Shown here piece after piece: positions 21,871-35,639 of a stretch of DNA of 64,000 nucleotides. The stretch covers positions 47,509,154 to 47,573,153 of the forward strand of contig NC_084886.1 of NCBI RefSeq assembly GCF_958979055.1, written 5' to 3'. A program made the translations under genes and the position numbers. Position 1 is the first letter of the stretch, and every line of letters starts with the position of its first letter. Below the pieces are notes generated by a model. The model saw only the letters and a list, made by a program, of their open reading frames with translations, made no database searches and was not told where the DNA came from. The stretch is from Alnus glutinosa. Lineage: Eukaryota; Streptophyta; Magnoliopsida; Fagales; Betulaceae.

Positions 21871-24800
21871 GTTTGGTGGGTTGTGGAAGGAGGGAGAAGT
21901 AGAGAAGTAGCTTAAGTGGAACGATGAGAAGTAGAGAGGCCAAGGAGTACTGTTATAGCAGTGGGGGTGATTTTTAGTACATGGATCGGACGGTGGGGAT
22001 GGAGGGGCAGGGCCGTGACTGGTGTATGTAAATGGCCGGGGAAGCTTTGCAGAATTGTTTTACACTTTTCTGGGGAAAAAAATCTCTGAAGTACTGAAAG
22101 TTGGAACAAGAGATATTCATTATAGCTATTCATTTAATGCCTGTCCTCGTTACCAGACAAATCCGTGTTGCTTTGGCGGCGTTACATTTTGGAGAGCAAG
22201 AGAAGGGAGAGCGATTTTCCTGGCTTCATGCACAGGGACAGGGGGGTGGGACTGATATATCTGCTACACTGCTCCAGAGATGTCCAAATAAAACAAAGAT
22301 ATATATATATATTTCATTTGGTATGGGATATAGGGTTTAGATAACCGTGATTTTAAGGTTAAAATTATTGCTTGTTTCCCGTGCTTTTAGAGAAGAATTT
22401 TTTTGACCCATTCATTTGAGTGTTTCAGGGGATTGGAGATGGCTAAAGTTGAGCTACGACAATTCCTTGTTTGTTTTGCCTATATTCTAGCCAAGCTAAG
22501 TTTTTTTTTTTTTTTTTTGACAGAAGCCAAGCTACGTTTTGAAGGGGGGGAAAACAATCCCGCTCATGCATGATTAACATGGCATTCAGAAACATGGAAA
22601 ATAAACAGCAGAGGATCGTAAATGATAGGAGTTTGGATATGTTACAAATTAGGACATGAGGTTTTAATTTTGATAACTAAACTCTTGAGTTTGTTTCGAA
22701 GACAAATTTGCCTTTCTATCATATTTTTCAGTAGTTTTTAAAAACATTTTTAGTAATCTCATCAAATTTTATTAGTCAAAATAGTTAAAAATTAATTTTT
22801 TCTATTTTAACCATCAAATTTTTTATAGCATATCCAACAGCATCATCATTTTAACTATCCACTAAATAATTTTTTTTTTCAAATTTCTTTATTCTTTTTT
22901 TGAATGTTTATCTTTTTCTAATGGTAATATTTTTAAATTTTTTTTTCTAATTGTCATATTTATGAATACGAAAATGTACTCTCAAATTAGAATTTCATAA
23001 CATTTCTATTTGGATGCTAAGAAAACATAGGAAAAAGCCACCCAATTAAGTAAAAGGACCCAATACCTCAAAAACCGTAATATTAAAAAATATATTCAAG
23101 TTTTTCATGAAGTCATTACTCAACAATCAGCATTATAAGAAAGAGAACCGAAGAATTGATCTTAAAAACAATTGTTAAATTTATACAAAAAAATTATACG
23201 AAAATTGTGACAAAAAAAAGAAAAAAAAACATTACTCATGTATTGATACACTCATATCTGTGGCTGAATTGATCTATTCTTATGCACAGTGGACAACGAC
23301 GTTGAAGCTGATAGGATGTGTTCAAACTTCAAACCTTATCCAAATTGCTAGTGTTTTTCTGTTTTGCCTTAAAAGAACCTATTTTTATTTTATTGCTATT
23401 TCTTCTTTCGGAAAGAGAAGGCGGTCACTTTTCGGATATGAATATTGAATTGTAGGCTTTGAAGTTGTAGCGTAATAACACATGACTCGCACAACACAAC
23501 CTGTTTTGTTGATATCACCTTTTTTTTTCTTTTTTCTTTTATTCAAATATGGGAAAAGGGAAAAGGGGATTTTTCTTGATATCACTTACGTTTATAATTA
23601 TGTATTTGTTTGGGGATCATGCAAATGAAGTAGTTAATCGATCGTTGGCTGATTCAAGAAGCAGTAAAAAATTCACTAACTGGGTGAAATATTTAAATCA
23701 TCCCAAAACATTATACTAATTAAAGATCTTTTTTATAAAGTAATTAAGGATAAAACAATATATGTTACTTATTATATAAAAAAAAAAAAAAAAAACATTA
23801 ATGTCAATTAACTACGTTACAAATAACATATATAATTGTTGTATGATGCAAACCAGTTTACAAGCATATTCATTCCGAGTAAAACGGCCATATTTTGTAA
23901 TTTTTATATCACATGAAGGAAAATGAAGTGGATTTGGAAAACTTATTCAAAGTGTTGCAATTTTGTATTTTACAAAAAAAAATAAAAAAATAAAAAAATT
24001 CAACTCCAATTTTTACTATGTCCAAATAGATTGTCAATAAAAGTTTAAAAATATAGTTTTTAAAGTTCTATTTTTGTGAAAACGATTTTGAGTTTTTTTT
24101 TTTTTTTTTTTTTTGTTTTAATTTTTGGTTTGTAAGTTCATTTTTTTTTTCTCACAACAAAAACACTATCAAACAATCTACACACAAATTAAAGCCCTCC
24201 TAAAACATAAAAACATTTTTTATAACGACCCAGAAAAAAACGATAGTCATATCTGCGCTATTACCCCAAAAGAACTAGTTAATTTAGAGTTTTTTTTAGA
24301 ATTTCTTATAAAGCACAATTTCACCTAAAAACTAAACAATGTGGGACTTAATACTCATGATTATCTTTATAAATCACTCACTTTATGTGAGCTACTAATC
24401 ATCTTCCTAATATGGGACCGGGATTTTACATTTTTTTTATTTTGTCTACACATTTGGTTTAACATTTTGACTATTCACTTTTACTATTTCATTTAAAATA
24501 TTATTTATTTATTTATTTTCACTATTGCCAAAAAGGAGAAAGGATTAGATTATATTTATTTGTTTATTAGTTTTTTTTTTTTTTCTTTTTAATGCATTGT
24601 TGAGCTATAGTACTTAACAAATTTGTTAAGCAGTAAGCACTGTATCAACTAGCGAATTCCTTAGCCAATGTAGCTAGCCAGAAGGGAAAGTTTTTTTTTT
24701 CTTTTTTGTTTTGCTAAAGAGCAATAATAACATTTTGACTATTTGGTTATTTTGACTACCATGTTAAATCATTACTTATCTTAAAAATTTTAGCTAATAT

Positions 24801-25000
24801 GAAGAATTAAATTTATATTATAACACAATATGAATGATTTGAAATAAAAGTGAAAACGATTTTGAGTATTTTATATATTTGAGTTGTTTGTTAATGCATT
24901 TTAATTTTTTGTTTTATTTTCTCAAAACAAAAACACTATCTAACAATCCACACATAAAACACTCGTAAGAACACAAAATATTGTTCACATTTTATTGCTA
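21871..25000. other. Upstream region of the MEI2-like gene, then AT-rich desert
   Basis: The first 400 bases upstream of 21870 are moderately GC-rich and probably hold the promoter and 5' UTR. Beyond about 22300 the sequence is AT-rich with many A or T runs (22500-22518, 23780-23796, 24093-24114, 24569-24584). No gene supported; small frames at 22022-22340, 23260-23448 and 24125-24328 are unremarkable. Confidence 0.5.
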
Positions 25001-25308
25001 TGTTTATTTTGAAGTATAATGTTTTCAGTCAAAAAAATTATTTTAAACAAGCGACGGTAGAGGTTCGACAGAGGTTCAACAGTGATCCAATAGAGGCTCA
25101 GTGAAGTTTTAGCGATATATAGTTCGGCTGTTTAAAAGATAAAGTTTAAACTTGAAAAATAATTTACGAAGTTTAAAAAAAAAAAACATTTTTCGAAAGT
25201 AATAAAGCTTTTTTTTATTAAATTGAAAATATTTTTAATTTGACTATTATTTTTTATTGGACCTAATATAAAAAAAAAAAAAAAACATATTTTACACTAA
25301 AATAAACG
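25001..25308. mobile_element. MITE-like repeat, copy 1 of a family
   Basis: Ends TGTTTATTTTGAAGTATAAT and, reversed, CGTTTATTTTAGTGTAAAAT. The inside has GTTTAAACTTGAAAAATAATT...AAAACATTTTTCGAAA. A clear relative is at 52871-53213 and a looser one near 30200-30560. No coding capacity. Confidence 0.55.
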
Positions 25309-25337
25309 AACCTATATCACATCACAAGGTTTATATA

Positions 25338-25370
<33 letters not shown>

Positions 25371-25432
25371 AAAAAAGAAGCAAAACAAAAATTATTCTCC
25401 AAAACACATTATCAAATATAGTCAATTGACTT

Positions 25433-25859
25433 TAGGGTTGGCAATTCGGGTTCACGGGTCGGGTTCGGGTCAACCCGACTGACCCGATTATATAATCGTG
25501 TCATCCCGAACCCGACCCGATTAATAATCGGGCAACCCCGAGCACGACCTGACAAACCCGACTAAAAAACGTGTCACCCGTTTACTCGACACCCGACCCG
25601 ACACGGCATCAATTTCACTGTTTTTCACATGTTTCAACCTTCATTTTTTTATTTATTTTTTTTTTTTACCTTCAATTTTTTTTTTAATCGGGTTATAATC
25701 GTGTTGGCGGGGCAACCCGCGGGTTGACCCGCCAAACACGATTATAATCGAGTCATAATAGGGTCAACTTGATTATGACCCGAACCCGATTATAACAAAC
25801 TTAAACTTGGTTTTTTTTCGTGTCGGGTTTGCGGGTCGTATCAAAAATTGCCAACCCTA
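25433..25859. mobile_element. 427-bp non-autonomous hAT element with perfect 8-bp target duplication
   Basis: Ends TAGGGTTGGCAATTCGGGTT and (reversed) TAGGGTTGGCAATTTTTGAT. ATTGACTT flanks both sides (25425-25432 and 25860-25867), a perfect 8-bp duplication of hAT type. The body is unusually rich in CCCGAC/GGGTCG words, in contrast to its AT-rich surroundings, and has no coding frame. TAGGGTTGGCAA ends are common on plant non-autonomous hAT elements. Confidence 0.92.
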
Positions 25860-25869
25860 ATTGACTTGG

Positions 25870-27370
25870 AGTTTAAATGACATTCGTGTAAAGTAGAAGT
25901 TCCGGGAAGAAAAATGGATTTTTAGACAAAGTATGGTATGAGACAAAAAAGTTGCATCGTATCCAGAAACTGCCAAATTTCAAAAGCTATACTTATCGAA
26001 AAAGAAAATAATAATAATAATAATAATCAGAAGGCTGTGAATTTATATTCAAAATCTCTCTTTTTTTACTATACGTGTCACTAGTTCGGCGTGGGGCTTA
26101 TCAAACACATGTGAAACCCCAAGTTGCTGGAACACTTCTCCGGTACTGAAAAGAGAGAGTCGGCCGCGGCAGAAGAAAAGCCATAGCATTTAATGGAACT
26201 GTACTAGACAATAGATGTTTCATAAATGAACATGTCCGTTCGTCGCTATCAAAATCAAGCAAGAGCGAGAGAGGTGCGACTTCCTCACTGATTTTTTCCG
26301 ATTTTTGACGTGCAAATGGTCTCTGCCTCAAGAGCACAGCCTGCATGTTTCCATGCTAAAGGTTTCCTTGATCCATGCAAAAAAACCAGTCTTCAGTCTT
26401 TGAGAACATGCGTGAGGTTTCTTTGATCGATCCATGCAAAGCCAGTCTTGAGTCTTTCAGAAAGCCATCGATCTCTCTGTCTTTTCCTGGGCTCTACCAT
26501 CTCATGTGTCTCTTTGGCTAAATTCATACAAGAAGGGGTACTGGGTTTTCTCGAATTTAGGGTTTGGTATTGGGGAGTTGACCAATATTCCTCTTTTGGC
26601 TTAGGTTCTTCGATCTGTCATTTTGCCATATTTTTGCTGCGACGGGTAACCGGCCATGTCCTCTCTCATGCTACAGCTACTGAAAAGCTTTAAGCAAAGC
26701 AAGTAAAAATATTTCAGAGAAAATAATAAATAAAGAACGCAGGCTAGGGTTTGGTTTGTATGGACTGCAATGTCTTTTCAACTTTCAAATAGGAAAAAAG
26801 AAAAGAAAAAGAAGACCAATCTCCGACTGACAGTTATCAAGCAGGCTTTTGGAAAAATTGGTCCAATCCTGGCTAGGGTTTGGTTCCATAATTGTCTTGC
26901 TTAATTTCGATTTATTTATTATATATTTTTTTGAATTTTCTTCAAGGTCATGTTAAAAAGTTGGAAGATAATGACAAATCATTTCTGGGGTGTATATGCA
27001 TGGAACGATGGCCACTCGAGTAGATCTTATGGCTCATGCCTAGTGGAGCTTCGTACGGCCGTTTAAGTGACTGTCTTCCTATGAGACCAACATGAAATGA
27101 CGTGGATATATATGAAAATTATTGCCCCGAGATGCTACTTGTCTTTCGCTCTACCAGTACGTCTACCTATTCATCCTAGGTGCAAGTGTCAAAACAGGAG
27201 AAAAAATAATAATAATAAATATCTACGCGTATTTTCACTTTAACTACTTATTACTCTCTAATTTGGCGTTAAAACTCAGCAATAATTTTTGACTAAAGAG
27301 TTACCTTTGAATTTTTTTTTTCCCCTCAAGTCTGAATGCTTGGGATGTGATTGGGATGGGGTGTACAAGT
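25870..27370. other. Mixed-composition region with no assigned gene
   Basis: Between about 26090 and 26900 the composition is closer to that of transcribed DNA (pyrimidine-rich, CTAGGGTTTGGT-type words near 26743 and 26873, as in plant 5' leaders). Frames on both strands (26101-26346 minus, 26448-26693 plus) match no family I know. An unrecognised transcript or gene relic is possible. Confidence 0.35.
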
Positions 27371-27372
27371 TC

Positions 27373-27402
27373 GAAGTCGAAGTCGAAGTCGAAGTCGAAG
27401 TC
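27373..27402. repeat. (GAAGTC)5 tandem hexamer
   Basis: Five perfect units in intergenic DNA; unusual unit for this window. Confidence 0.9.
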
Positions 27403-30200
27403 ATGGTTGATGTGGTGTGCAAGATTAGTCAGTTCTATTGCCTATAATTTGTGGCATGTTAGAAATAAGCTTAGACATAAAGGTCGATAAAAAAATAGAA
27501 GAACAAGTTTTAAAGGTGGTTATTTAAAAAGTTCATTACAAAATTTCAGGAAAAAGAAAATTCAAAAAGTCTTAGAAGAATTTCAATATTTGTCAAATCT
27601 GGAACTCAATATTAATATACTGATGTAATATTTGGGGTTTTGTGTTTTTGAACAGAATTTTCTTATGTCCCTTTCTCTGGACTAAGTTGTATTTTAGTTT
27701 AATTTGAATGAAATTGATCTTTTTATTCTTAAAAAAATATATATATAAATAAAAAGTCTGAATGCTTCATCTTTTACTGCCTAATTAAAAGAAAGCAAAA
27801 ATGCATCTTCTTCATCTTTTACTAATGAAAAAAAGAGAGAGATGCTATTTTTTCAAACGACAGTTACACCAGAATCAAACTATACTCCTGTGGCATGAGA
27901 GAGTTGTAGTTGTATCTCTTGGATCAAGTTATCAACCCTCATGATGATGATGATGATGATGATCTAAAACCATGCATAATCATACAATGCTATTTTTTCA
28001 CACCTCCATTACTCTATAATCATACCAAGATGATTTGGCATGGATTATTTGAAGAAATGTCACGTCAACGTAATATACATGTTTGTGGTATAGTTTTCGT
28101 GTGAAGTGTAGCATTGTTAAAATAGAAATGCATTTTCATCTTCTACGTGTTCTCAGTTCTCTTTTTGTTTGATTTGGGTGGTCGATCAGCTAGCTAGGTT
28201 GGCCCAACAAGAATTTTTTTTTTTAAGATTCTTATCTATAAGCAAACTACAAATATATGCTATGAATAGTGTTAAAAACTATATTTTTATCCCAATTCTC
28301 ACAATTATTCAATAATGGTGATGTATCAATTCTAACATCTAACGCACCCTTAAATTAATCATTGTTAACAAAAGAAAAATGTCACCTTTTCATGGATGAC
28401 AAACATGTTAGAAAAATATAAAGATGCATGTGTGGAACTACATAAATTTGAAGAAAGAAGAAAAATAAAAACTGTATAGAAAGAACACTTGATAGTAAGG
28501 CAAATGTAAATCTGTCTCTTAGACAAATATTGTCTTCCACTTAAACAATAAGTTTTGCAAAAGAGAATACAACAATTCTGTCATTTGGATACAATACTAC
28601 CCAAATATAGTGTGCAGATCTCAAATTTTGAACACTACTATGAATTAAGAAATTCTGTAACAGCAGAAAAAATGAAAAAGAAGAGAAGAAAAAAGAAGTA
28701 CGAAATCTGCTGGAAAAATATAGTTTTTATTTAAAAAACTCAGAATCAGTTTACAGCAGTTTTAATACAATTTCTAACTGTTGAAAACACAGTTAGAAAA
28801 TATAGTTTCTGACAATTTAGGAAACAGTTTGCGTATTTAAAAATATTACTGTTAGAAAATGAGTTGTACACATCAAGAAAAATACACACGTAATTAATAT
28901 GTTAAGTGCGTCTAAAGCAACTAATTAAGCGACACACGTGCGTGCGACGATCAGTGCTTCGCACTGGATGACACAACTAGCACAACTAACACATGTATAC
29001 TTAAAATCTTATTTAGTATAAGAGCTTGATAAATGCTTATAAAGCACAAAAAAATACTCATAGCTTTTTAATGTGGGACAAAGAGTAATAAAAAGAAATA
29101 GAGAAAAATTTAAATATTCAAATTTAAGACAAACTTAAATTTTTATACATTCAAATTAGAAATAAATTTAGATTTTTATGAAATAATTCTCAACAAAACA
29201 TTGGTATCTTGCGAGGAGATGATTGCTCTCTTTCTTCTTACTTGTTGGATGATAAAAATGTGCATTTAATTAGAAAAATCTAAAAGTCTAACCGACTAAC
29301 AAAATGTCTTGATCACTCCTAAAAATATATATATACACCATATAGTTTTTTAAACAGAACTTGTAACTCACTATCAATGTCATCACTCATTATATTGATG
29401 GGCAAGCTAGACTTGGATGATATAGACTGATAGTTGATAGTGAATGTGATGGAAAAGATCATTGTGCCCGGATCTGGTGGCAATATTTCATAGAGATCTC
29501 ACGGCTCAGGCTGCACAAGCTCAAATACCCTGATCATCATCATCATCATGTCGCTACTTTCGATGCATATGGGCTGGGCTATGTGCTGCTATTGCTTAGG
29601 TATATGCAGAGAAAGACTGTCATGCTAATATATTGCCATCGCAGCTGCGTCTCTGATCGAAGATGTTACACCCGAATTTGCATACTGCGATTTGAGGCGG
29701 CCTGCTTTAACTGCCACCTTGCTTACCAATAGAATGAAATGCGGAAATTTCAACGAAGGCACGACACAGGCTCACTGGGACTTTGTTCCTCTACAACACA
29801 GAACATCCTGTGGGGAAGAGCCGAAGAGGTGACATCATCTTGTCATTGGGTCGTGTGCCCGGCACCTTAACAGCTGGCTGGGGGTATTTTTGTAGCCCAT
29901 AGTTCTTTAAGTTCTTAATTAAGCTCTTAATTAAAGACGGTTTTAAGTTTCGTATGAACATATATACATAGTTTGATCACTTTTCATTCTATATATGCAC
30001 CGAAAATCATGGTGAAAGAGATCTGACGGAGTCTACTCATCTGGACAGGTGTTAGACAATTGGAAACTTGCTTGGACACACACATGAGTGTTATCGTAAC
30101 TTTCTTGCAATTGCCTACTCAAATTGGCTGCAAATGAGCATGCAAGAATATTTTTGATCCTAACAATTATATTTGGTTGTTTTTATTTTTCAACTAGGGT
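27403..30200. other. Gene-poor stretch
   Basis: AT-rich with (GAT)n at 27940-27962 and (CAT)n at 29532-29548. A more GC-balanced patch at about 29400-29900 carries no long frame and no family I recognise. Otherwise low-complexity sequence. Confidence 0.45.
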
Positions 30201-30560
30201 TGGCCGTTGTTGGAAAATCAACAACGAAAGTGAACCTCGATGTTCGGGGACCTCCAGCATCAGCGTCGGGATCTAGCAGCAGTGGAGAATGTATTGCGAG
30301 AAGGAGGTCGAGTAGTACTGTATTCTGAAAAGGAAAAGTTTAAACTCGAAAAAATTTGCTTGCGGAAGTAAAAAAAAAAAAAAAAAAAAAAAAAACCATT
30401 TTACACAACCTAGAAAGAGGTTTTTGTAGTCAATCAAAAACATTTTTTGGTTTGACTAAGATTTTGAGTCGTACTAAACACCGAAAATAGAGAAAACTTT
30501 TTTTTTTTTTTTTTTTTTAAAAAAAGGGTTTTACATAAAAACACACGTAGCCATAAAAAA

Positions 30561-30595
<35 letters not shown>

Positions 30596-30600
30596 CACTT
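30200..30600. repeat. Diverged repeat with long A and T runs
   Basis: Contains GTTTAAACTCGAAAAAATTTGC and AACATTTTTTGGTTTGACTA words like the elements at 25001-25308 and 52871-53213, plus three long homopolymers (A at about 30371-30396, T at about 30499-30518, A at about 30568-30591). Boundaries not resolvable. Confidence 0.4.
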
Positions 30601-32340
30601 AACACTGTTTATAGGCAAAACCTGTGAAAGGTTTAATCTTTGTTGTTAAAGGATAGATTGCGTTTCTATATTTATGTTAGGAAAATATTAAATTTACAAC
30701 TTCAACACAACAAGTGCATAATAACTTCTCACATGAGAGTGGGTCCTACACACTAGGACCTACCTTCATGTAAGAGGTTGTTGTACACTTGTTGTGATGG
30801 TGTAGTGCATGAATCAAGTTTCATTTATGTTGGTGAGTGGTAACCGTTTGATTGAGTGTGTAAATGGTGTAATTGGGGGTGTTATTTTTTGTTACTTTTT
30901 GGCCGACAAGGCCCCTTTTTTCTATATATTGAGGAGCCCACACTGTGAACAAACCCAAGACATTAGGCCAATGGGCCGAATGGTGGGCTGTTAACTCTTT
31001 TTAAGGCATATAATTTTTATTTATAAGACTATTGATAAACTCATGCCTTTATAATTACGAGGCTAGTAATTACTAATTAGTAAACCTGCACCTTAAACGC
31101 GTAGCTTTAATTATTGAAGCAAAGGACAAACCTATACAACCTTTATTAAGTGCCATAATATGTATTTTATTATATACATTTCTTCAAATTTTAGTCATTG
31201 TTTTTAAATTAAATTGTCAGCATTTTATCGTTTTTACCAACTCAACATTTACAATATTATCATTTATCATATTTTTCCAATATTTTATAAGTGATAAATG
31301 TTTCAATGCCAAAATTCCAACCATTTAATTTGAAAACAATAATAAGAATTTGAGGAAATACCAAACGAACTAAAAACAATTATTATTCCACATCTAAACG
31401 TGCGCTCTCTTCCAAATACTAGTAGACCCATTAGGTATTGGGCCTAGGCCCTAGCTTAGGCCCATACAGAGATCAATTGGGTTGATCCATATTGGCATTC
31501 AGTCTTGCTAAGTTGGGTCCGGATAGATTGCCGTACCAGCTCGCATCTAAAAGCCCAATTTAATTGAGCTTGGGAGAATTGCTTTATTCTAATACCAAGA
31601 ACACCTCCCCATTCAAAAAAAAAAGTGGTCTATTGTAAATTTATCAATGTTTTCACTAGAGATGAGAAGCAATTAAAATAAAGGCACATGGAGAGAAAGT
31701 ATTAACCAAACTTTTTACATGGAAAAACAAAATAAAGGAAAGGAGATTGGGAAAAACAGAGTAGTTGAATTGGCCAAAATGAGATGATTTAGAGACATCT
31801 TGTGCATCAATTATTTACATTTTTTTAAAAATTATTTAATTGAAATGAGAGGTAAATGACCGAGACAAACTTTGAACTGAAGATTTTTGTCTAACACCAT
31901 GTTAAATCACCACTTATCCCAAAAGTTTAAGACTATAAAAAATGGTAAATTTAATCATTTAATTAATATATTCTAACACACAATATCCATTTAATTGTGT
32001 AAATATAAATTGTATAATGTTCATTACATTGACTACAAAAAAAACCTGAAAAAAGTAGGGGTGACGTTTTGTGTCAGGTTTAGATCGTGTCGAGACATGG
32101 GTATATGATTATATGATAGACTCTAATCCAACCCATCTAAATTAACAAGTCATATCATTCAATCCTAATCTACTGATTTCGCACTGAGTTTGTGTATAAT
32201 TTTTGCAGGTTGTGTCGATGCGTAAATATAAAGACTATCTAGGTCAACCGTAATTTGGTCCATTTAATTAAACAGATCAAATCTGATCAACCCTAACCGA
32301 TTAATTTTGTATTAGGTTACAAAGTTAAGAGTAACTACAG
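30601..32340. other. Gene-poor stretch
   Basis: AT-rich, with GGCCTAGGCCCTAGCTTAGGCCCA-like GC-rich words near 31441-31463. No gene or element with defined ends seen. Confidence 0.45.
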
Positions 32341-32429
32341 CAGGGGTAGACATGAGGAAGAGTTGATTGGTTAGATAAATAGATAGATACCCATCGCACC
32401 TCCTCCAAAGTACAAAGGTCCCCCAAAAG

Positions 32430-32885
32430 TTGGTGATTCTTCACGGCAGGTTACTTCTGCTACAGGGCACTCTCAGTACATCCAATGTTTTTTTCACAGG
32501 ATTTTGCTTGTGCTATAGGGTACTCACAGACACGAAAGGATATCTCATTTTTGTAACATTCTCATGGGATGCCAACAAGTCAATGCCCACTGCCTCCTCC
32601 CTCAATGGTTGTTATCTCATGTCCCCAAGATGTTTCAGCAAGACCTGGCAGCAACACCTCGTGCCACATGTGATTTTAAGAGCACCCATTGATTTTCAGA
32701 CCCCACAATATTTGTTCCAACCACCGGCGATCCCACGAGCAAAGGAGTTGTCAAATATGTGCCTGAAATCGCCACCGTCCTTTCAATTTGTTAGGTGGGG
32801 GTTGTCTGCATTCGACCTGGGAGACCCCAAACAAACGTGGAAAATTTCTGTTTGGTTTCAGTCTCTCAAGGTTTGCTTGGCTTGA
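32430..32885 (+). other. Unassigned 151-codon open frame in a GC-balanced island
   Basis: The longest open frame in the 22-47 kb desert, starting MVILHGRLLLLQGTLSTSNV. It is Ser/Phe/Leu-rich with no motif, signal or domain I recognise, and no consensus splice or promoter context. It lies in a patch (about 32340-32890) whose composition differs from the flanks, so it may be a relic of a captured or decayed gene. I would not call it a gene without transcript evidence. Confidence 0.2.
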
Positions 32886-34088
32886 AATGTTTGACGTGAT
32901 TTAAGCAAGCTAGTAAGAAAAAAAAAACCAGTTCTTGTCGGATTTTGATTGTTGCAACCAAACTAGAACTCGGACTATATATGGTTTGGCTCATTCAAAC
33001 ATATATGGGTTGGAGTATGTTCTAGAATTTGGCTTACAGTCACTCAAATATTGTAAATTGTAACCAAATTTGATAAAAATACAGACGGGTCTGTATAATT
33101 GAAAATATGAAATGTATTTCGTTGGAAGGCCAACCCAACGGGCTGGACGGAGGTTCCTTTCCTTTTCCCCCTTATTGGCCCAGCTCAGCCCAATTGGGTA
33201 ACGTCTATGCTAATGCACTACTACTTTTTTGAGGACGTAGCCCAGTCATTTTTTTTAAAAATAAATAAATCTATCATGAACTTAACTCTGATAATAAATA
33301 AAAAGATAAAAAATAAAAAATAAAGATAAAAATTCCAGTGAAATGCAACTAGAAGGTGCTAAGTAGTTTACCTAATATTCAAAAAAAAAAAAAAACCTAA
33401 TTTTATTTTTTATTTTTTTTTTTCGTATTCACCTGATCAAAGGGCTTAAAGGCAGGAAAAGGATCATCTCCATTGTACAAACCAATATTTGGGAAAATTT
33501 TGAAATACAATTAGACGTCAGATCCATGATTGATAGCCAATATATGCACTTAAAATGTTTGCATATATAAACTCCGAGTCATTCTAAATACTCAATTCTC
33601 ATCTTACTTTTATTCTATTGTATTGATGTGACAATATCCCATCAGCTCTTGAATTTGTTTCCTTTTAAAATAAGAGTAATACTACATAATTAGCTATCAT
33701 CCCACTTTGCACATACTATTGAACTGATATGAGAGTGTTTATCACTCATTGACTAACCTTTATTAAAAAAATGAAGAAATCCAATGACTGAATGAGAGTT
33801 ATATAAGAGTAAAGTATTTATAATTATTCTTTAAATAAAAGCTTATTTAAAGTTTGATTTGTACTATCACATCAACCCAATAAAATAAGAATATTGTAAA
33901 AATTAAGCATGTAGCAATATTCTAGAAAAACAAAAAGGTACTTTGTACATTATAGGAATAAAATAACAAAAGGTATAGGTATTAAAAAAAAAAATCATAA
34001 CTTTTTTTAAAAAAAAAAAAAAAAATTAGGTCGAAGGAAATGCATAAAACTAATCATCACGTACATTTTTAACCGAACATGAAATTCC

Positions 34089-34123
<35 letters not shown>

Positions 34124-35639
34124 GTAAATTCAATATACTGGACTAAAATAAATTCTTCCAATCAAATTTAGCAAGAAAATTTATTCAAACAACAAGTCCA
34201 AAAAGAAATGAGTCGTTATAATTGACCCTTTATACCGGATTACATTTCAATTATGACTATGTAGAAAAATTGAAGAGTTGTGACGGTGACCATACTGTCA
34301 TTCACACGTCACAAGTGTAGGTCCGAATGTCAAGTAAGTGCACTTAAGCTGCGTCCATCCTCATCCTCCGAAGAGAAAGACAAAGGACAATAATAATAAT
34401 AAGAGCTTTGCCGTCCCCATCAATCGTCCATGTGTCAATTTGCCGCTTCTTCTTTCACCATTATAAACCACTCAAACTACACTGATCCCTCCCTTCTACT
34501 CTCCTATAATCTTATCTCATATTAAAATTTTAATTTATTTTGTTATTTTTAAAATAAAAATATTAACAAATAACTCAAAATATACCCATATTTTTCATTT
34601 TCCCCAATATGCCATTAATAATGGTTTGCTTTTTAGAAACTTGACAAAAAAAATAATAATAATAAAAATCAAATCATGATGTCTAAACGTACTCGAGACG
34701 GAACAAAAATTTTTTATTTGAAAATTCAAAATATGAACGAGAGATCAAACCAAAATGTGCTAATGTTTATTAACCTTACTTAATGCAACATTTAGAAATG
34801 GGGTTAAGAGTTGGGCAGCTAATTTTGTCATTTTTCCAACCGAATAATAATAATAATAATAATAATAACCTTTTTCACTATTGTTACGGGATTATGCCTT
34901 TTCAGGAACCTCATACAAAATAGTTAAGATTAGGTTACTTTGGTTAGACTTCCATAGGTGGTGGAAAAATTATAGACGTAGAAAGGGGTTTAATTAATTA
35001 AAAAATGAATAAAAAAAAAAAAAAAGGACAAATAAAACGAAGGAAATAAATAGTTGGGTGAGTGTTCCCTCCTGTGGAACCTGATGTTGGGAATGAGATG
35101 GACCACTGGCCGCACTTTTCTTTTCAAATTTGGACAGCTCCCAAGAGGACGCTCACACGACACGACCTTTTTTTCAAGTGCTTTTCGCTGGGGTTGCTCA
35201 TTTTATTAACCCAAACTGCCATCTCGTTGAAGACAGCAGGAGATTATTAAATCCTCCATCTGAATTCAGTTAAGATTGATAGTTACAAATCAAAATAATA
35301 AAATAAAATAGAATAATGTTGTTATGACAAATCTTATTAGGTCGTGAAATATGCAGTCTTTTGGATTAGAATTAAGTGCAATAAGGTTGTCCATTGTATA
35401 TGTGAGATGTTGTTCAGACCTCACTTGCTCTCGCTAATTGTTTGAACTTTTCGAGTCCTACCTATTCAAACTATTTGAACAACCGATTGAACAAGCTGGC
35501 CCAAACAATCTCTCACATGAAGCTAATTATCTCGATTTTTTAATTAAATCACTTCATGAAAATTATCCCGTAACTTCAAATAACATGGGTTTTATTCATT
35601 TTTTTTTCCTTAGAAAAATCAATTTAGAGAAATAAATTT
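32886..35639. other. Gene-poor stretch with microsatellites
   Basis: AT-rich. (AT)n at 34092-34120 and AAT repeats at 34844-34867. A promoter-like patch is listed separately at 34370-34505. No gene seen. Confidence 0.45.
34370..34505 (+). promoter_or_regulatory. Promoter-like patch without a visible gene
   Basis: Less AT-rich than its flanks, with ATTATAAACCACTCAAAC (TATA-like, about 34460-34477) followed by a pyrimidine-rich leader-like stretch. The following kilobase contains no recognisable coding sequence, so it is either chance or an orphan promoter. Confidence 0.2.

Noticed and set aside
21157..21902. Plus-strand open frames opposite the MEI2-like exon 1
   Set aside because: Start inside the GA microsatellite or run antisense to a well-supported coding exon.
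27373..27402. (GAAGTC)5 considered as a CRISPR-like or protein-coding repeat
   Set aside because: No spacers and no open frame context; a simple tandem repeat.
29460..29520. miR171-like words (GGCAATATTT, CACGGCTCA)
   Set aside because: The two halves of the miRNA are not contiguous and no precursor hairpin pairs them.
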